Of a stretch of DNA of 64,000 nucleotides, positions 25,834 through 35,013 are shown piece by piece. Origin of the DNA: Roseiarcus sp963721905 (GTDB lineage Bacteria > Pseudomonadota > Alphaproteobacteria > Rhizobiales > Beijerinckiaceae); contig CAVRMF010000012.1 of the NCBI GenBank assembly GCA_963721905.1, forward strand, positions 197,492 through 261,491, written 5' to 3'. The notes beneath the pieces were generated by a model. That model ran no database searches, was not told the origin of the DNA, and worked only from the letters and a program-made list of their open reading frames with translations. Position 1 is the stretch's first letter, and every line of letters begins with the position of its first letter. A program made the translations under genes and the position numbers.

Positions 25834-27605
25834 CCGCGACCCGCCGCCTTGCCGCGATCCTCGCCGTCGACGTCGTCGGCTACTCGCGCCTGATGGGGGA
25901 GGACGAAGCGGGGACGGCGCGGGCGGTGCGGGAGCGTCGCGAAGCGGCGCGGCCGATCGTGGCAAGCTTAAGCGGGCGCATCGTCAAGACGACCGGCGAC
26001 GGACTGCTGCTGGAGTTTCCCTCCGTCGTCGCCGCAGTCGAATGCGCCATTGCAATCCAGAGGCTGATGGCCGAGCGCAACGCCGGGACGCCCGAAGCCA
26101 AGCGCATCGTCTACCGCATCGGCGTCAATCTCGGCGACGTGCTGATCGAGGGCGACGACATCCTCGGCGACGGCGTCAATATCGCGGCGCGGCTGGAGGG
26201 GATTTGCGAGCCGGGCGGCGTACTGATCTCGGGCACGGCCTACGACCACGTGCGCGGCCGGATCGACGCCGATTTCGTTGATCTCGGCGACAAGGACCTG
26301 AAAAACATCGCGCGGACGGTGCGCGTGTATGCGGTGAAGATCGGCGTGGCGAGCGCAGCGCCCGCGCCCTCCGCCTTCGCGTCGAAAACGCAAGGGCCAC
26401 CGCGCCTTTCGATGGTCGTCCTGCCCTTCGCCAACATCGGCGGCGACCCGGAACAGGAGCATTTCGTCGACGGGGTCACCGAGAGCCTGACAACCGATCT
26501 TTCGCGTCTTCGCGGCTCGTTCGTGATTGGGCGCAACACCGCTTTCACTTACAAGGGCAAAGCCGTCGATCTGAAGCAGATCGGGCGCGAGTTGAACGTC
26601 CGCTACGTCCTCGAGGGCAGCGTCCAGCGAGGCGGGAACCGCGTGCGCGTCAACGTGCAGCTTATCGACGCCGAAACCGGCAATCATCTCTGGGCCGAGC
26701 GGTTCGATAAGCCGCTCGCCGATCTCTTCGACATGCAGGACGAAATCGTCGCGCGCCTGGCGAACGCGCTCAACGCCCAGCTCACCGCCGCCGAGGCGCG
26801 ACGCGCGGAGCAGGCGCCGAACCCCAACTCGATGGACCTCTACTTTCAAGGTTTGGCTTGGTTCAACAGGGGTATGAGCCCTGACAATCTCGCACAGGCG
26901 CGAAGCTTTTTCGATCGCGCATTGTCCGCCAATTCCGACAATGTCGACGCGCTCATTCGATCGGCGCGCGTGGACATGATTGAGGGCGTCTTATTCTTTG
27001 CGCCCGATCCCATGGCGGCCTTCGCGGCTGCCGAAGCGAAGTCGACCAAAGCCTTGTCGTCGGTCCCGGACCATGCGCTCGGCCACATGTACTTGGGACT
27101 TGTCGAGATGTGGACCAAGCGCGCGGTGGAGGGCATCGCCGAATGTGAGCATGCGTTGGCGCTGGATCGAAATCTCGCCCACGCGCATTCCTCTATCGGA
27201 TTCGGTAAGATTTTTATTGGTCGCGCCGAAGAAACGGAGGCTCACATTGTTGAGGCCCTGCGCCTCAGCCCGCGCGATACGATGGCTTACATCTGGATGA
27301 CCAACGGGGGCCTCGCGAAGCTCCACCTCGGCAGTTACGAGCAAGCGGTCGCGTGGTTTCGACGGGCGATCGAGGCCAATCGAAATGTTCCACCAGCATA
27401 TTTTTGGTTGGCCGCCGCCCTCACGCAACTTGGGCGCCTTGACGAGGCGCGTTCCGCGCTCAAGGCCGGTCTCGCGCTCAACCCGGCCTTCTCCATCTCC
27501 CGCGCCCGCGCCGCCTGGACGGCGATGAGCGACGACCCGACGTACCTAGCCCAGCTTGAGCCCATTTTCGACGGCCTCCGCAAGGCCGGGGTCCCCGAAC
27601 AATGA
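25830..27605 (+). CDS. class III cyclase with TolB/FlgO-like and TPR regions (copy 3)
   Basis: 591 residues starting MTATRRLAAILAVDVVGYSRL, translationally coupled to copy 2 by ATGA. Catalytic domain 1-~180: metal-binding Asp14 and Asp57 (TGDGLLLEF), Asn117/Arg121 (GVNIAARLE). Then TolB/FlgO-like (PRLSMVVLPFANIGGDPEQE, FTYKGKAVDLKQIGRELNVRY) and a full set of TPR helices with repeats such as YFQGLAWFNRGMSPDN, GHMYLGLVEMWTKRAVEG and AYFWLAAALTQLGRLDEARSA. Very similar to copy 2 over its whole length, showing a recent tandem duplication. Probable product cAMP; regulation unknown. Confidence 0.9.
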   Translation: MTATRRLAAILAVDVVGYSRLMGEDEAGTARAVRERREAARPIVASLSGRIVKTTGDGLLLEFPSVVAAVECAIAIQRLMAERNAGTPEAKRIVYRIGVNLGDVLIEGDDILGDGVNIAARLEGICEPGGVLISGTAYDHVRGRIDADFVDLGDKDLKNIARTVRVYAVKIGVASAAPAPSAFASKTQGPPRLSMVVLPFANIGGDPEQEHFVDGVTESLTTDLSRLRGSFVIGRNTAFTYKGKAVDLKQIGRELNVRYVLEGSVQRGGNRVRVNVQLIDAETGNHLWAERFDKPLADLFDMQDEIVARLANALNAQLTAAEARRAEQAPNPNSMDLYFQGLAWFNRGMSPDNLAQARSFFDRALSANSDNVDALIRSARVDMIEGVLFFAPDPMAAFAAAEAKSTKALSSVPDHALGHMYLGLVEMWTKRAVEGIAECEHALALDRNLAHAHSSIGFGKIFIGRAEETEAHIVEALRLSPRDTMAYIWMTNGGLAKLHLGSYEQAVAWFRRAIEANRNVPPAYFWLAAALTQLGRLDEARSALKAGLALNPAFSISRARAAWTAMSDDPTYLAQLEPIFDGLRKAGVPEQ

Positions 27606-27670
27606 CCGCGACCCGCCGCCTCGCCGCGATTCTCGCCGCCGACGTCGCTGGCTATACTCGGTATCGATAG
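27602..27670 (+). pseudogene. truncated fourth cyclase copy (first 22 codons only)
   Basis: Immediately after copy 3, and again overlapping its stop by ATGA, a new reading frame starts MTATRRLAAILAADVAGYTR, nearly identical to the copy 3 N-terminus, then ends after two more codons at TAG 27668-27670. The sequence then turns abruptly AT-rich and no further cyclase sequence follows. It is the 5' stump of another tandem copy cut off by a deletion or insertion. Confidence 0.85.
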
Positions 27671-27821
27671 ACGCGGCAGGTAATATTGCTTACTCTAATA
27701 TGCACCAATGTATTTCTTGTTTTGACTAAGCGTTGCCTCGCTAACTGTTCTCGCCACGGCAAGATTGCGCCTCTGCTAATTGTCATACAATATCATTATG
27801 TTTATTAGCTGAAAACGCGAC
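27671..27821. other. AT-rich junction segment without a gene
   Basis: About 150 bp between the cyclase stump and the MITE are clearly richer in A/T than the surroundings (runs such as TAATATTGCTTACTCTAATA and ATATCATTATGTTTATTAG). No reading frame or stable hairpin was recognised. It is likely foreign or the remnant left by the event that truncated the fourth cyclase. Confidence 0.5.
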
Positions 27822-27997
27822 GTAACTCCCAAGCCGCCCCCCATTTCTGGCCTCCGGCGGTGTCAGCGGGCGGGTTCCAGTTCGGAATGATTCCGGTCTG
27901 TTCGTCTTTGGATTCCCTATTGTTCGGTCGGTCCCTTCGGCTTGCCGTCCTTCGAGCCGAAAAACGGGCGAAAAAAGGGGGGCGGCTTGGGAGTTAC
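27822..27997. mobile_element. 176-bp MITE-like element with 21-bp terminal inverted repeats and 8-bp target duplication
   Basis: The first 21 bases (27822-27842, starting GTAACTCCCAAGCCG) are the exact reverse complement of the last 21 (27977-27997). The element is flanked on both sides by the same 8 bp, AACGCGAC (27814-27821 and 27998-28005), a target-site duplication. The 134-bp interior holds no reading frame of note. This is a non-autonomous transposon moved by a transposase elsewhere. The termini do not match the IS elements in this window. Families making 8-bp duplications include IS66, IS1595, ISL3 and IS256; the GTAA start recalls IS66 ends, but this is only a hint. Confidence 0.88.
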
Positions 27998-28062
27998 AAC
28001 GCGACAGAAAATCGCACCTAACTACATGAAATCGCTCGGTCGCCGACGAAAGTGCGCAGGCT

Positions 28063-29047
28063 TCAGCGCAAAGCCCGGCGCAGCATCCCCTTCGCCAGTC
28101 GCGGCTCCTCGAAGCGCAGCGTCACCGGCAGCGTCACGACGGCGCGGGCGTATTTCGGCGAAAGGCGCACGCGGTCCTTCTCGGTCGTGGCCAGAAGCGC
28201 GCCCCGCGATCCAGCCTCCTCGATCAGCGCCTCGATCTCGCGGGGCTTGAAAAGATGATGGTCCGGAAAGCTTCGGGTGGCGACGATCTGCGCGCCGACG
28301 CGACGCAGCGTCGCGTAGAACTTGTCGGGCCGCGCGATGCCGGCGAAGGCCACGACCTCCCGGCCAATCAGCGGCGCGGCAGCAAGCGCGTCCGGCTCGA
28401 GAACTCGCGCGCAGGATCGGCTTTCGGGGGACCGATTGCGCGATGTGCTGAACCGCCGCCTCGTCGCCGCCGATGACGATCAGCGCCCGCACCAAGGGCG
28501 CCTGCGCCGAGACCGGCGCGCGCAGAGGCCCGGCCGGAACGCAGAGCCCATTGCCGAATCCCGTCTCTCCGTCGACCACCGCGAAGGCGAGGTCCTTCGC
28601 AAGAGCCGGATTCTGCAGCCCGTCGTCGAGGATCAACACGTCCGATCCCGCCTCGACCGCCCTCCGCGCGCTTTGCAGGCGATCGGCGCCGACCCAGCAG
28701 CGCGCGACCCTGGCGAGCAGCAGCGGCTCGTCGCCGACAATGCGCGCGTCGTGGACGTTGGGATCGACCTCGACCGGATCGGCGCGCCTCGCCCCGCCGT
28801 AGCCGCGCGAAAGAAATGAGACCCGCTTTCCGTCGGCGATCAGCATCTGCGCAAGCGCAAGTGCGGCCGGGGTCTTGCCGGCGCCGCCCGCGACGAAATT
28901 GCCGACGCAGATCACCGGCGCTCCGACGCGCTCCCCCGCCTCGGCCATCCTCCGGGCGGTCGCGTGTCCATAAATCGCGCCGATCGGCTGGAGGATGCGC
29001 GCAAGCGCCGTCGGCTTCCGGACCGCCCAGAAGCCAGGCGTCCTCAC
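28063..29047 (-). pseudogene. lpxK: tetraacyldisaccharide 4'-kinase LpxK, frameshifted
   Basis: Starts at GTG 29047, overlapping the waaA stop (GTGA). The N-terminal part shows the LpxK P-loop GNFVAGGAGKTP, then SRGYGG and VLILDDGLQNP. Near 28398-28404 the frame slips by one base; after it the normal C-terminal half resumes in another frame (VVAFAGIARPDKFYATLR, LLATTEKDRVRLS) to the stop at 28063. Together they make a normal ~328-residue enzyme. LpxK phosphorylates the 4' position of the lipid A disaccharide at the inner membrane and is essential in most Gram-negatives, so a sequencing error is more likely than gene loss. Last gene of the lipid A/Kdo operon. Confidence 0.85.
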
Positions 29048-30321
29048 CGGCCCGGCGCCGGCAGGAGCGGCGCGAGCGCCCGCATCGAGCGCTCCACGGC
29101 TCCGGCCCGCCGCTCCACCATATCGCCGGCCGCACGCGCCATGGCGCGCAGGCGCGCGGTGTTGGCGAAGAGAGCGACCAGCGTTTCGCCGAGGTCCTGA
29201 GGACGGTGAATTTCCAGCGCCCCGCCCGCCTCGTCGAGCGCAGCATAGGCGTCGCGAAAGTTGCCGACCATCGGCCCGTGCAGAATCGCCGAGGCGAGCC
29301 GCGCCGGTTCGATCGGATTTTGACCGCCCCCGCCGGCAAACGACTTGCCGACGAACACGACGCCCGCCAGCCGGTAGAAAAGCCCGAGCTCTCCGATCGT
29401 GTCGCAGATGTAGACCGCCGTTCGCTGCCCTGGCCGGGCGCCGCGCGATCTTAGCACGCAGGCGAGCCCCTGCGCCTCGAGTTCGCGCCGGATCTCCTCG
29501 CCCCGTTCGGGGTGTCGGGGCGCGATCAGCGTCAGAGCGTCCGGAAACACCTCGATCAGGCGCTTGTGCGCTTCGGCCGCCATCCGCTCCTCGCCCGCAT
29601 GGGTCGAGGCGGCGATCCAGATCTGGCGACCGGAGGTCAGGCCCGAGAGCTCGGCCAGTTCGCGCCGGTCGACCGGCAGCGCCGGCGCGTCGAACTTGAT
29701 GTCTCCTGCGACCAGGACGCGCGGCGCGCCGAGCGACATCAGCCGTTCGCCGTCGCCCTCGCTTCGCGCGAGACAGAGGTCGAAATGCGACAGGAGTTCG
29801 CCGATCAGGCGCGGCGCCTTGCGCCATCGGGCGAACGACCGTTCGCTGATCCGCCCGTTGATCATCGCGAGCGGCATACCCGCCCGCTTCAGTTCGAGGA
29901 TCATGTTCGGCCAAAGCTCGGATTCGGCGACCAGCGCCGCGTCGGGCCGCCAATGGGCCAGAAACCGGCGCAAGAAAAACGGACTGTCGAGCGGAGCGTA
30001 CTGATGCAGCGCGCCGGCCGGCAAGCGCTGCGATAGGAGCGCCGCCGAGGTGACCGTTCCCGTCGTCACCAGCGCGATCGCGCCGGATCGGGTGATGCGT
30101 TCGACAAAGGGCAAAAGCGAAACGGCTTCTCCAACGCTTGCGCCATGCAGCCAGACGAGGCGCCCCGCCGGGCGGGAAAGCCCGGCGCGTCCACGCCGTT
30201 CCGCGATGCGCTGGGGGTCTTCCTTGCCGCGCCTGAGCCGCATCGACAGAAACGGCCCGGCGAGCGGAGTGCCGAGCGCGGTCACGAGACGATAGGCATG
30301 GAGCGACAAGGGCGCCGTCAT
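29044..30321 (-). CDS. waaA: 3-deoxy-D-manno-octulosonic acid (Kdo) transferase
   Basis: 425 residues from MTAPLSLHAYRLVTALG; ATG overlaps the stop of the DUF374 gene (ATGA). GT-B glycosyltransferase fold. Motifs: WLHGASVGE near the N-terminus with the catalytic Glu, ESELWPNMI, INGRISERSF and, in the C-half, GKSFAGGGGQNPIEPA. A hydrophobic N-terminal segment anchors it to the inner membrane. It adds Kdo residues to lipid IVA. It is in the middle of the lipid A operon, with lpxK downstream and DUF374 upstream, all with overlapping ends. Confidence 0.95.
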   Translation of the reverse strand: MTAPLSLHAYRLVTALGTPLAGPFLSMRLRRGKEDPQRIAERRGRAGLSRPAGRLVWLHGASVGEAVSLLPFVERITRSGAIALVTTGTVTSAALLSQRLPAGALHQYAPLDSPFFLRRFLAHWRPDAALVAESELWPNMILELKRAGMPLAMINGRISERSFARWRKAPRLIGELLSHFDLCLARSEGDGERLMSLGAPRVLVAGDIKFDAPALPVDRRELAELSGLTSGRQIWIAASTHAGEERMAAEAHKRLIEVFPDALTLIAPRHPERGEEIRRELEAQGLACVLRSRGARPGQRTAVYICDTIGELGLFYRLAGVVFVGKSFAGGGGQNPIEPARLASAILHGPMVGNFRDAYAALDEAGGALEIHRPQDLGETLVALFANTARLRAMARAAGDMVERRAGAVERSMRALAPLLPAPGR

Positions 30322-31034
30322 GCGGTTCTCAGTTGCGCGCCGGGATCCGTTGCGCCGACCATGGCGTAGGCGCGTCGATGCGCCTCGTCCAGGCCTGCCT
30401 GCACGGCGAGCCGCGCCGCCTCCATCGCCGCGTCGTCCGCCTCGACGGACACGGGAATGTAGTCGCCGGCGACGACGATCACCTGGCTGAAGGGGAGGCC
30501 AAGCGTAGCGCGGTCCCACGTGTTGAACTGGATGCGGCGGCTTGCGACCACGGCCATGGGGACGATCGGCCGCCCGGAAAGCTTGGCGAGCGTCACGATG
30601 CCCATCCCAGCGACCCTGGCGGTCTTCGGAACGTCGGCGGTCAGGGCGACGGACGAGCCGGACTCGAGAAGGCGCAGCAGCTCGCGCATGGCGGGCGCCC
30701 CGCCCTTGTAGTATTGGCGGTCGGCGGGGCCGCCCGAGCCGCGAACCGGCATGATTCCGAGACGTTGCAGGGCAAGGGCTTGCGGGCCTGCGTCTTCATG
30801 CCGGGAGATGAGCGCCGCGAGCGGGCCCATGGTGTCGGGCCGCGCGAACGGCATCATCAGATGCTGCCCGTGCCACATCGCCGCAATCAGCGGCGTCCTG
30901 CCCCTGCTATATTGGTCGAGGTCTTCGGGAAAGGTCGAAAAGCGGCTGGTGCGCCGCACGAGCCGCAAATAGGTTGCGAGTAGGAAGCCGATCGCCCCCT
31001 GGCCGAACTCCGACCTGCCGATGCGCCTTGCCAT
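30318..31034 (-). CDS. DUF374 lysophospholipid acyltransferase family protein
   Basis: 238 residues. Shows the DUF374 acyltransferase pattern: AAMWHGQHLMMPF (the H-x4/5-D/Q-type block holding the catalytic His), RLGIMPVRGSGGPADRQYYKGG, ALTADVPKTARVAGMGIVTLA and RPIVPMAV. A hydrophobic N-terminal segment suggests membrane attachment. In Hyphomicrobiales this gene nearly always sits beside waaA and lpxK, so a role in lipid A acylation or phospholipid acyl transfer is likely, though the substrate is unproven. Its stop overlaps the waaA start. Confidence 0.88.
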   Translation of the reverse strand: MARRIGRSEFGQGAIGFLLATYLRLVRRTSRFSTFPEDLDQYSRGRTPLIAAMWHGQHLMMPFARPDTMGPLAALISRHEDAGPQALALQRLGIMPVRGSGGPADRQYYKGGAPAMRELLRLLESGSSVALTADVPKTARVAGMGIVTLAKLSGRPIVPMAVVASRRIQFNTWDRATLGLPFSQVIVVAGDYIPVSVEADDAAMEAARLAVQAGLDEAHRRAYAMVGATDPGAQLRTA

Positions 31035-31041
31035 GAAACCC

Positions 31042-31314
31042 TCAGGCGGTCCTCGTCGGCGGGGCGAGGTCCGGCTCGATCAGGCGATGCAGATGCACGA
31101 TGAAATACCGGGTCTGGGCGCTGTCGACGGTCCGCTGCGCCTTGGCGCGCCAGGCCCGCTCGGCGCTCGCATAGTCGGGAAAGAGGCCGACGATGTCGAT
31201 CTTGGCGGGGTCGCGGAATTCGTGGCTCTCGAGTGATTTGAGTTCGCCGCCGAACACAAGGTGCAGGCGCTGCGGCTTCTCTTCGTCGTGAGCCTTCGGA
31301 TCGGAGGATGGCAT
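31042..31314 (-). CDS. DUF4170 family protein
   Basis: 90 residues from MPSSDPKAHDEEKPQ. Conserved core: LHLVFGGELKSLESHEFRDP, IDIVGLFPDYASAERAWRAKAQRTVD and ARYFIVHLHRLI-like ending (TRYFIVHLHRL). This is the DUF4170 family, a small soluble alphaproteobacterial protein found between the phosphatase and DUF374 genes of this operon. Function unknown. It is 7 bp upstream of DUF374. Confidence 0.85.
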   Translation of the reverse strand: MPSSDPKAHDEEKPQRLHLVFGGELKSLESHEFRDPAKIDIVGLFPDYASAERAWRAKAQRTVDSAQTRYFIVHLHRLIEPDLAPPTRTA

Positions 31315-31417
31315 GGTCGGTTTCCCCTGAAAGTCGGACGCGCGGCGCGCGGGGCGGCTTTGCCCTCGCGGCGGCGAAAACGCAAGTCGCAGCGCAGCCG
31401 CATGCGTCAAACGAGCC

Positions 31418-32236
31418 TCATGCGCCCGCCGCCAAGCGGAAGGCCTCGAGCAATCGGGGCGCCAGCCGTTCGGGGACGGCCAGGAGCGCGCTTCGCCGGA
31501 TCTGCCTCGTATTGTAGCGCAATCGTTCGCCCGAGCCGTCGGCGAGCCTCGCGCCGGCTTCCTCCAACAGGAGATCGACGGCCGCGATGTCCCAATCGTG
31601 CGAATTCGCCCCTGCCACCGCGAAATGAATCGCCCCGCGCGCGACCAGGCAGAGCCGATAGGCGAGCGACGGCACACGGGGCGCGATGTCAATGGTGGCG
31701 CCGAGCCTCACGCCCATCGCCTCAAGAACCGGCCTGGGGCCAGCGGCGCTGAAGCGCCGGGGATCATAGGAGCCAGCGACCGCGATCGGCGCTTCGTTGA
31801 ACGTCGCGCCGGCGCCGCGCGCCGCGGCGTACGTCTCTTCGAGCGCCGGCGCATGCACGACGCCCGCGACCGGGCGGCCATCGACGACGAGCGCCGCCGA
31901 GACCGCCCAGCGCGGATCGCCCGCGACGAAGGCGCGCGTGCCGTCGATGGGATCAATGACCAGGAGCGCCCGTCGCTTGAGACGCTCTGCGTCGTCCGCC
32001 GTTTCCTCCGAGAGCCATCCCGCCTCCGGAAACGCCGCCCTGAGGCGCCGCGTCAGGAGCGCGTCGGCGGCGAGATCGGCCTCCGTCACCGGCGACCCGC
32101 CGGACTTGGACTGAACCTCGGCCGACGTCGCCGCTCCAAGCCGAAAGAAGCCAAGCGCCAGCGCCCCGGCCTCGCGCGCGGCGGCGGCCAGACAGTCGCG
32201 CGCGGCGAGCGCGCTCCGATCCGCATCGACGTTCAA
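31418..32236 (-). CDS. inositol-monophosphatase superfamily protein (CysQ-like)
   Basis: 272 residues if the TTG at 32236 is the start; no ATG is well placed and the ribosome site is weak, so the start is uncertain. All metal-binding motifs of the superfamily are present: the Glu in WLSEET, DPIDGTRAF and, near the C-terminus, HDWDIAAVDLLLEEAGARL. The KSGGSPVTEAD segment is the conserved N-terminal block. This branch hydrolyses 3'-phosphoadenosine 5'-phosphate (CysQ) or inositol phosphates, Mg-dependent. It heads the lipid A/Kdo operon, as in many Hyphomicrobiales. Confidence 0.8.
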   Translation of the reverse strand: MNVDADRSALAARDCLAAAAREAGALALGFFRLGAATSAEVQSKSGGSPVTEADLAADALLTRRLRAAFPEAGWLSEETADDAERLKRRALLVIDPIDGTRAFVAGDPRWAVSAALVVDGRPVAGVVHAPALEETYAAARGAGATFNEAPIAVAGSYDPRRFSAAGPRPVLEAMGVRLGATIDIAPRVPSLAYRLCLVARGAIHFAVAGANSHDWDIAAVDLLLEEAGARLADGSGERLRYNTRQIRRSALLAVPERLAPRLLEAFRLAAGA

Positions 32237-32487
32237 AGAATATTCCGGAGCTCGAGCAGGGATTCGAGGCACGGCTTTAGCCGCCCGACGGCCGCGATGC
32301 AATCCAGGAGCGCGGCGTGAGGGCGCCTCTCCGCACGCCACAATGAAACTTGGGCTGCCCCGTCTGAATTGGAATTTACGTTTACCGGCGCCGCCTCGCC
32401 GGGAAGCTCGTGTATGATCAACCGTCTCGGCGCCATTTGTGGCGGCAGCGCTTATCGCCGTCCTCCCGAAGCGATCAGGAGGCAAGA

Positions 32488-32749
32488 ATGAGAGTGTCGA
32501 ACATTACCCGGCTCGCGCTCGCGGTCGCGCTGGCCGGTCCTCTTGCGGCATGCGAAACCGAGCAGCAGCGCATTCCCCTGATATCCGCGCAGGTTGCGAG
32601 CCAGCTCCCGGCGAGTTCAATTGCCGAGGGTGTTCAAGGACCCCGATCCCCTCGCGTACTACCCTTACAACATTCACGAAACCGACGGACTGAGCCGAAA
32701 TCCCGACGATTGCGCCCGGTGGGGCTGCGTCGACGTCGGCAGCTGGTGA
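32488..32749 (+). pseudogene. small lipoprotein with DGLSRN/DDC/WGC C-terminal motif, frameshifted
   Basis: ATG 32488 follows AGGAGG. It begins MRVSNITRLALAVALAGP and continues LAACETEQQ: a lipoprotein signal with lipobox LAAC. After about 50 residues the frame slips by one base (near 32628-32634); the continuing frame reads FKDPDPLAYYPYNI, then HETDGLSRNPDDCARWGCVD and stops at 32749 after VGSW. The C-terminal motif matches the secreted protein at 35014 (ETDGLSRNADDCVRWGCID). Together they give an ~86-residue outer-membrane or periplasmic lipoprotein of an unnamed family. Sequencing error is possible. Confidence 0.68.
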
Positions 32750-33059
32750 CGACGCAGTCATCGGTCAAACTGATTCCGCGACGCGGCCGAGGACAGCGGG
32801 GCTCGACCCGTCCGCCGATTCCATGCTTGCCGACTTTACTGGAGCCCGCGGACGCGGAGCCTTGGACGGTAGTCCCGACATGCCGGGGGAGAGCTGAAGG
32901 AGCGCGCAGGTCCGCCCTGTCGAACGGCAGGCGCGCGTGCTACCGTTGGGCCACAGTCCCGAGGCGAACGCGCCAGTGAACGAAGTCTCCGCCAAGTCCG
33001 ATCGGATGCGGCTCGCGCCCGTCGCGGCCAGCCCGCTCCTCGATCCACGCCTCGGGGAC

Positions 33060-34808
33060 ATGGAGAATGATCATTCCGCCACCAAGCAGCGCTCGCTTCT
33101 GGCGATCGCGGGCAGTTTGCTCGCCGAGATCAGCCTGACGAAACTCCTGTTCGCCTGGTTTGTCTCGATCCTGCTGCCCGCAGTGCTGCTGGGAGTCGCG
33201 CCGCTCGTGCTGACCGCTTGGATCGGAGAGGCCTCGGACCGGCTGGCCGAGGCGACGGGAGTCGGCGCGGCGATCGTCGTTCTGGCGGTCCTTGCCGTCG
33301 GATGGATTGGTTGGCGCCCGCTTTTCCGGCTCGCGGAGACCAATTTCTGGTCTCTGAACGCCTTGGCGGTCCAACCTGGCTACGCCTTCTGGCGCGAGGC
33401 GCTCCGGCACGTGACCGAGCGGTCGCTCGATCGCAAGGGCGGCGCCGAATTGGCGCGCATTCGCTCGCTCAGCTGCGCTGGCGCCGGAATCCTTCTCTTC
33501 GCGGTCGCGGGGCTCGTCGCCTTCTTCGCCTGGCCGCAGACTCAGTGGATAGGATCGGTGGTCGATCTGGCCTCCCCGCGCCTCCTCATCGTTCCGACGA
33601 TCGCCAACACCGTCGTCATCATGTCGGTCTATCTCGCCGTCGGATCGCTCGTCTGGGGCTTTGCCGACGCTGGCGTTGATCAGCCGCTCGATCTCGAGGC
33701 CTTCGACGCCGCACCGCCTGGCGCGCGCGTCTGGCGGGTCGCGCATCTCTCTGATGTCCATGTCGTCGGCGAACGCTACGGATTTCGCATCGAAAGCGGA
33801 CGCGGCGGCCCGCGCGGCAACGAGCGGCTCGAACAGGCGCTTGTCCGACTTGCGGCCTTGCACGCCGAACAGCCGCTCGACCTCGTGCTCCTCAGCGGCG
33901 ATATGACGGACGCGGGAACATCGGCCGAATGGGCCGAATTTCTCGACATCGTCGGGGCGCATCCCGAACTCGTCCGGCGAATGCTCATCCTGCCCGGCAA
34001 CCACGACATCAATATCGTCGACCGCGCCAATCCGGCCCGGCTCGACCTGCCGTTCAGCCCGATCAAGGCGCTACGCAAGATGCGCGCGCTCTCGGCTATC
34101 GCCGCCGTCCAGGGCGAACGGGTGCTGACGGCCTCTGCCGCGGAGACGCCAGGCCCGACGCTGTCCGCGGCGCTCGAAAGCCGCCGCACCGCGATCGAGG
34201 ACTTCGCCGGCAATGGCGGATTCCAGCGATCCGGCGAGCTTGCTCGCCTTTGGCATGAGCTCTTCCCGCTCATCCTCCCGCCCGACCCGGAGGACGGCCT
34301 CGGCATCGCGATCCTCAATTCGAACGCCGACACGAATTTCTCGTTCACCAATGCGCTCGGCCTCCTCTCCGTCAGGCAGGCGCTTCGGCTGACCGAGGCG
34401 TTCGATCGTTTTCCGAGAGCCCGATGGATCGTGGCGCTGCATCATCATCTGACCGAGTATCCGATGCCGGTTGCGGCTTTCTCCGAGCGCGTCGGAACCG
34501 CGCTGATCAACGGCAGCTGGTTCCTGCGCGTCTTGAAGCCTTACGCGAGCCGGGTCGTCGTCATGCATGGGCACCGCCATAAGGACTGGATCGGCGCGTG
34601 CGGGCGGTTGAAGATCGTCTCGGCGCCCTCGCCGGTGATGGCGAAGGATGCCTCGCCAACGCATTTCTATATCCACGCGCTCGCCGCCGGCCCGGACGGG
34701 AGTCTCCGTCTCATGACGCCGGAGCGGGTGGAGGTCGGTGCGGCCGCTAATGCCCAGAACGTGTTGCAGTCCGGCGCAGCCAACGCGCTTGCTCCAACAC
34801 TCCTGTAA
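33060..34808 (+). CDS. membrane-anchored metallophosphoesterase
   Basis: 582 residues from MENDHSATKQ; upstream in-frame starts at 33006 (ATG) and 32937 (GTG) are possible and none has a strong ribosome site. Four membrane segments (about 28-52, 68-88, 138-158, 175-200) precede a calcineurin-like phosphoesterase domain. Metal ligands in order: HLSDVHV (Asp232, His234), LLSGDMTD (Asp281), LPGNHDIN (Asn314, His315), ALHHHLTEY and VVMHGHRHK. The domain is probably cytoplasmic. Members cleave phosphodiesters or phosphomonoesters such as cyclic nucleotides, UDP-diacylglucosamine or undecaprenyl phosphates; the substrate is not apparent. A GC-rich hairpin lies just after the stop, without a T-tract. 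Confidence 0.85.
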   Translation: MENDHSATKQRSLLAIAGSLLAEISLTKLLFAWFVSILLPAVLLGVAPLVLTAWIGEASDRLAEATGVGAAIVVLAVLAVGWIGWRPLFRLAETNFWSLNALAVQPGYAFWREALRHVTERSLDRKGGAELARIRSLSCAGAGILLFAVAGLVAFFAWPQTQWIGSVVDLASPRLLIVPTIANTVVIMSVYLAVGSLVWGFADAGVDQPLDLEAFDAAPPGARVWRVAHLSDVHVVGERYGFRIESGRGGPRGNERLEQALVRLAALHAEQPLDLVLLSGDMTDAGTSAEWAEFLDIVGAHPELVRRMLILPGNHDINIVDRANPARLDLPFSPIKALRKMRALSAIAAVQGERVLTASAAETPGPTLSAALESRRTAIEDFAGNGGFQRSGELARLWHELFPLILPPDPEDGLGIAILNSNADTNFSFTNALGLLSVRQALRLTEAFDRFPRARWIVALHHHLTEYPMPVAAFSERVGTALINGSWFLRVLKPYASRVVVMHGHRHKDWIGACGRLKIVSAPSPVMAKDASPTHFYIHALAAGPDGSLRLMTPERVEVGAAANAQNVLQSGAANALAPTLL

Positions 34809-35013
34809 GGAGGGTGGGCCGGCCCGAAGGGGCCGGACCGCCGCATCTCCAATTTCGTAATAATTCAACAGTTACGCTGTGACAATAAAATTTGCCGTAT
34901 GAACCCAAATTTACCAAATTGACAAGAGATAGCCGTATATTTGGAGCACCTTACGTAAGTTACCAAAAGCAAAAGCCTCTCTTCGTCATCAGAATGTCAA
35001 GGAGGAGGAAACG

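Noticed and set aside
34813..34850. GC-rich hairpin after the phosphoesterase gene as a terminator
   Set aside because: The stem is strong but no T-tract follows, so rho-independent termination is not supported.
34919..34941. TTGACA and TATATT upstream of the small secreted protein as a promoter
   Set aside because: The two hexamers are only 11 bp apart, too close for a sigma-70 type promoter.
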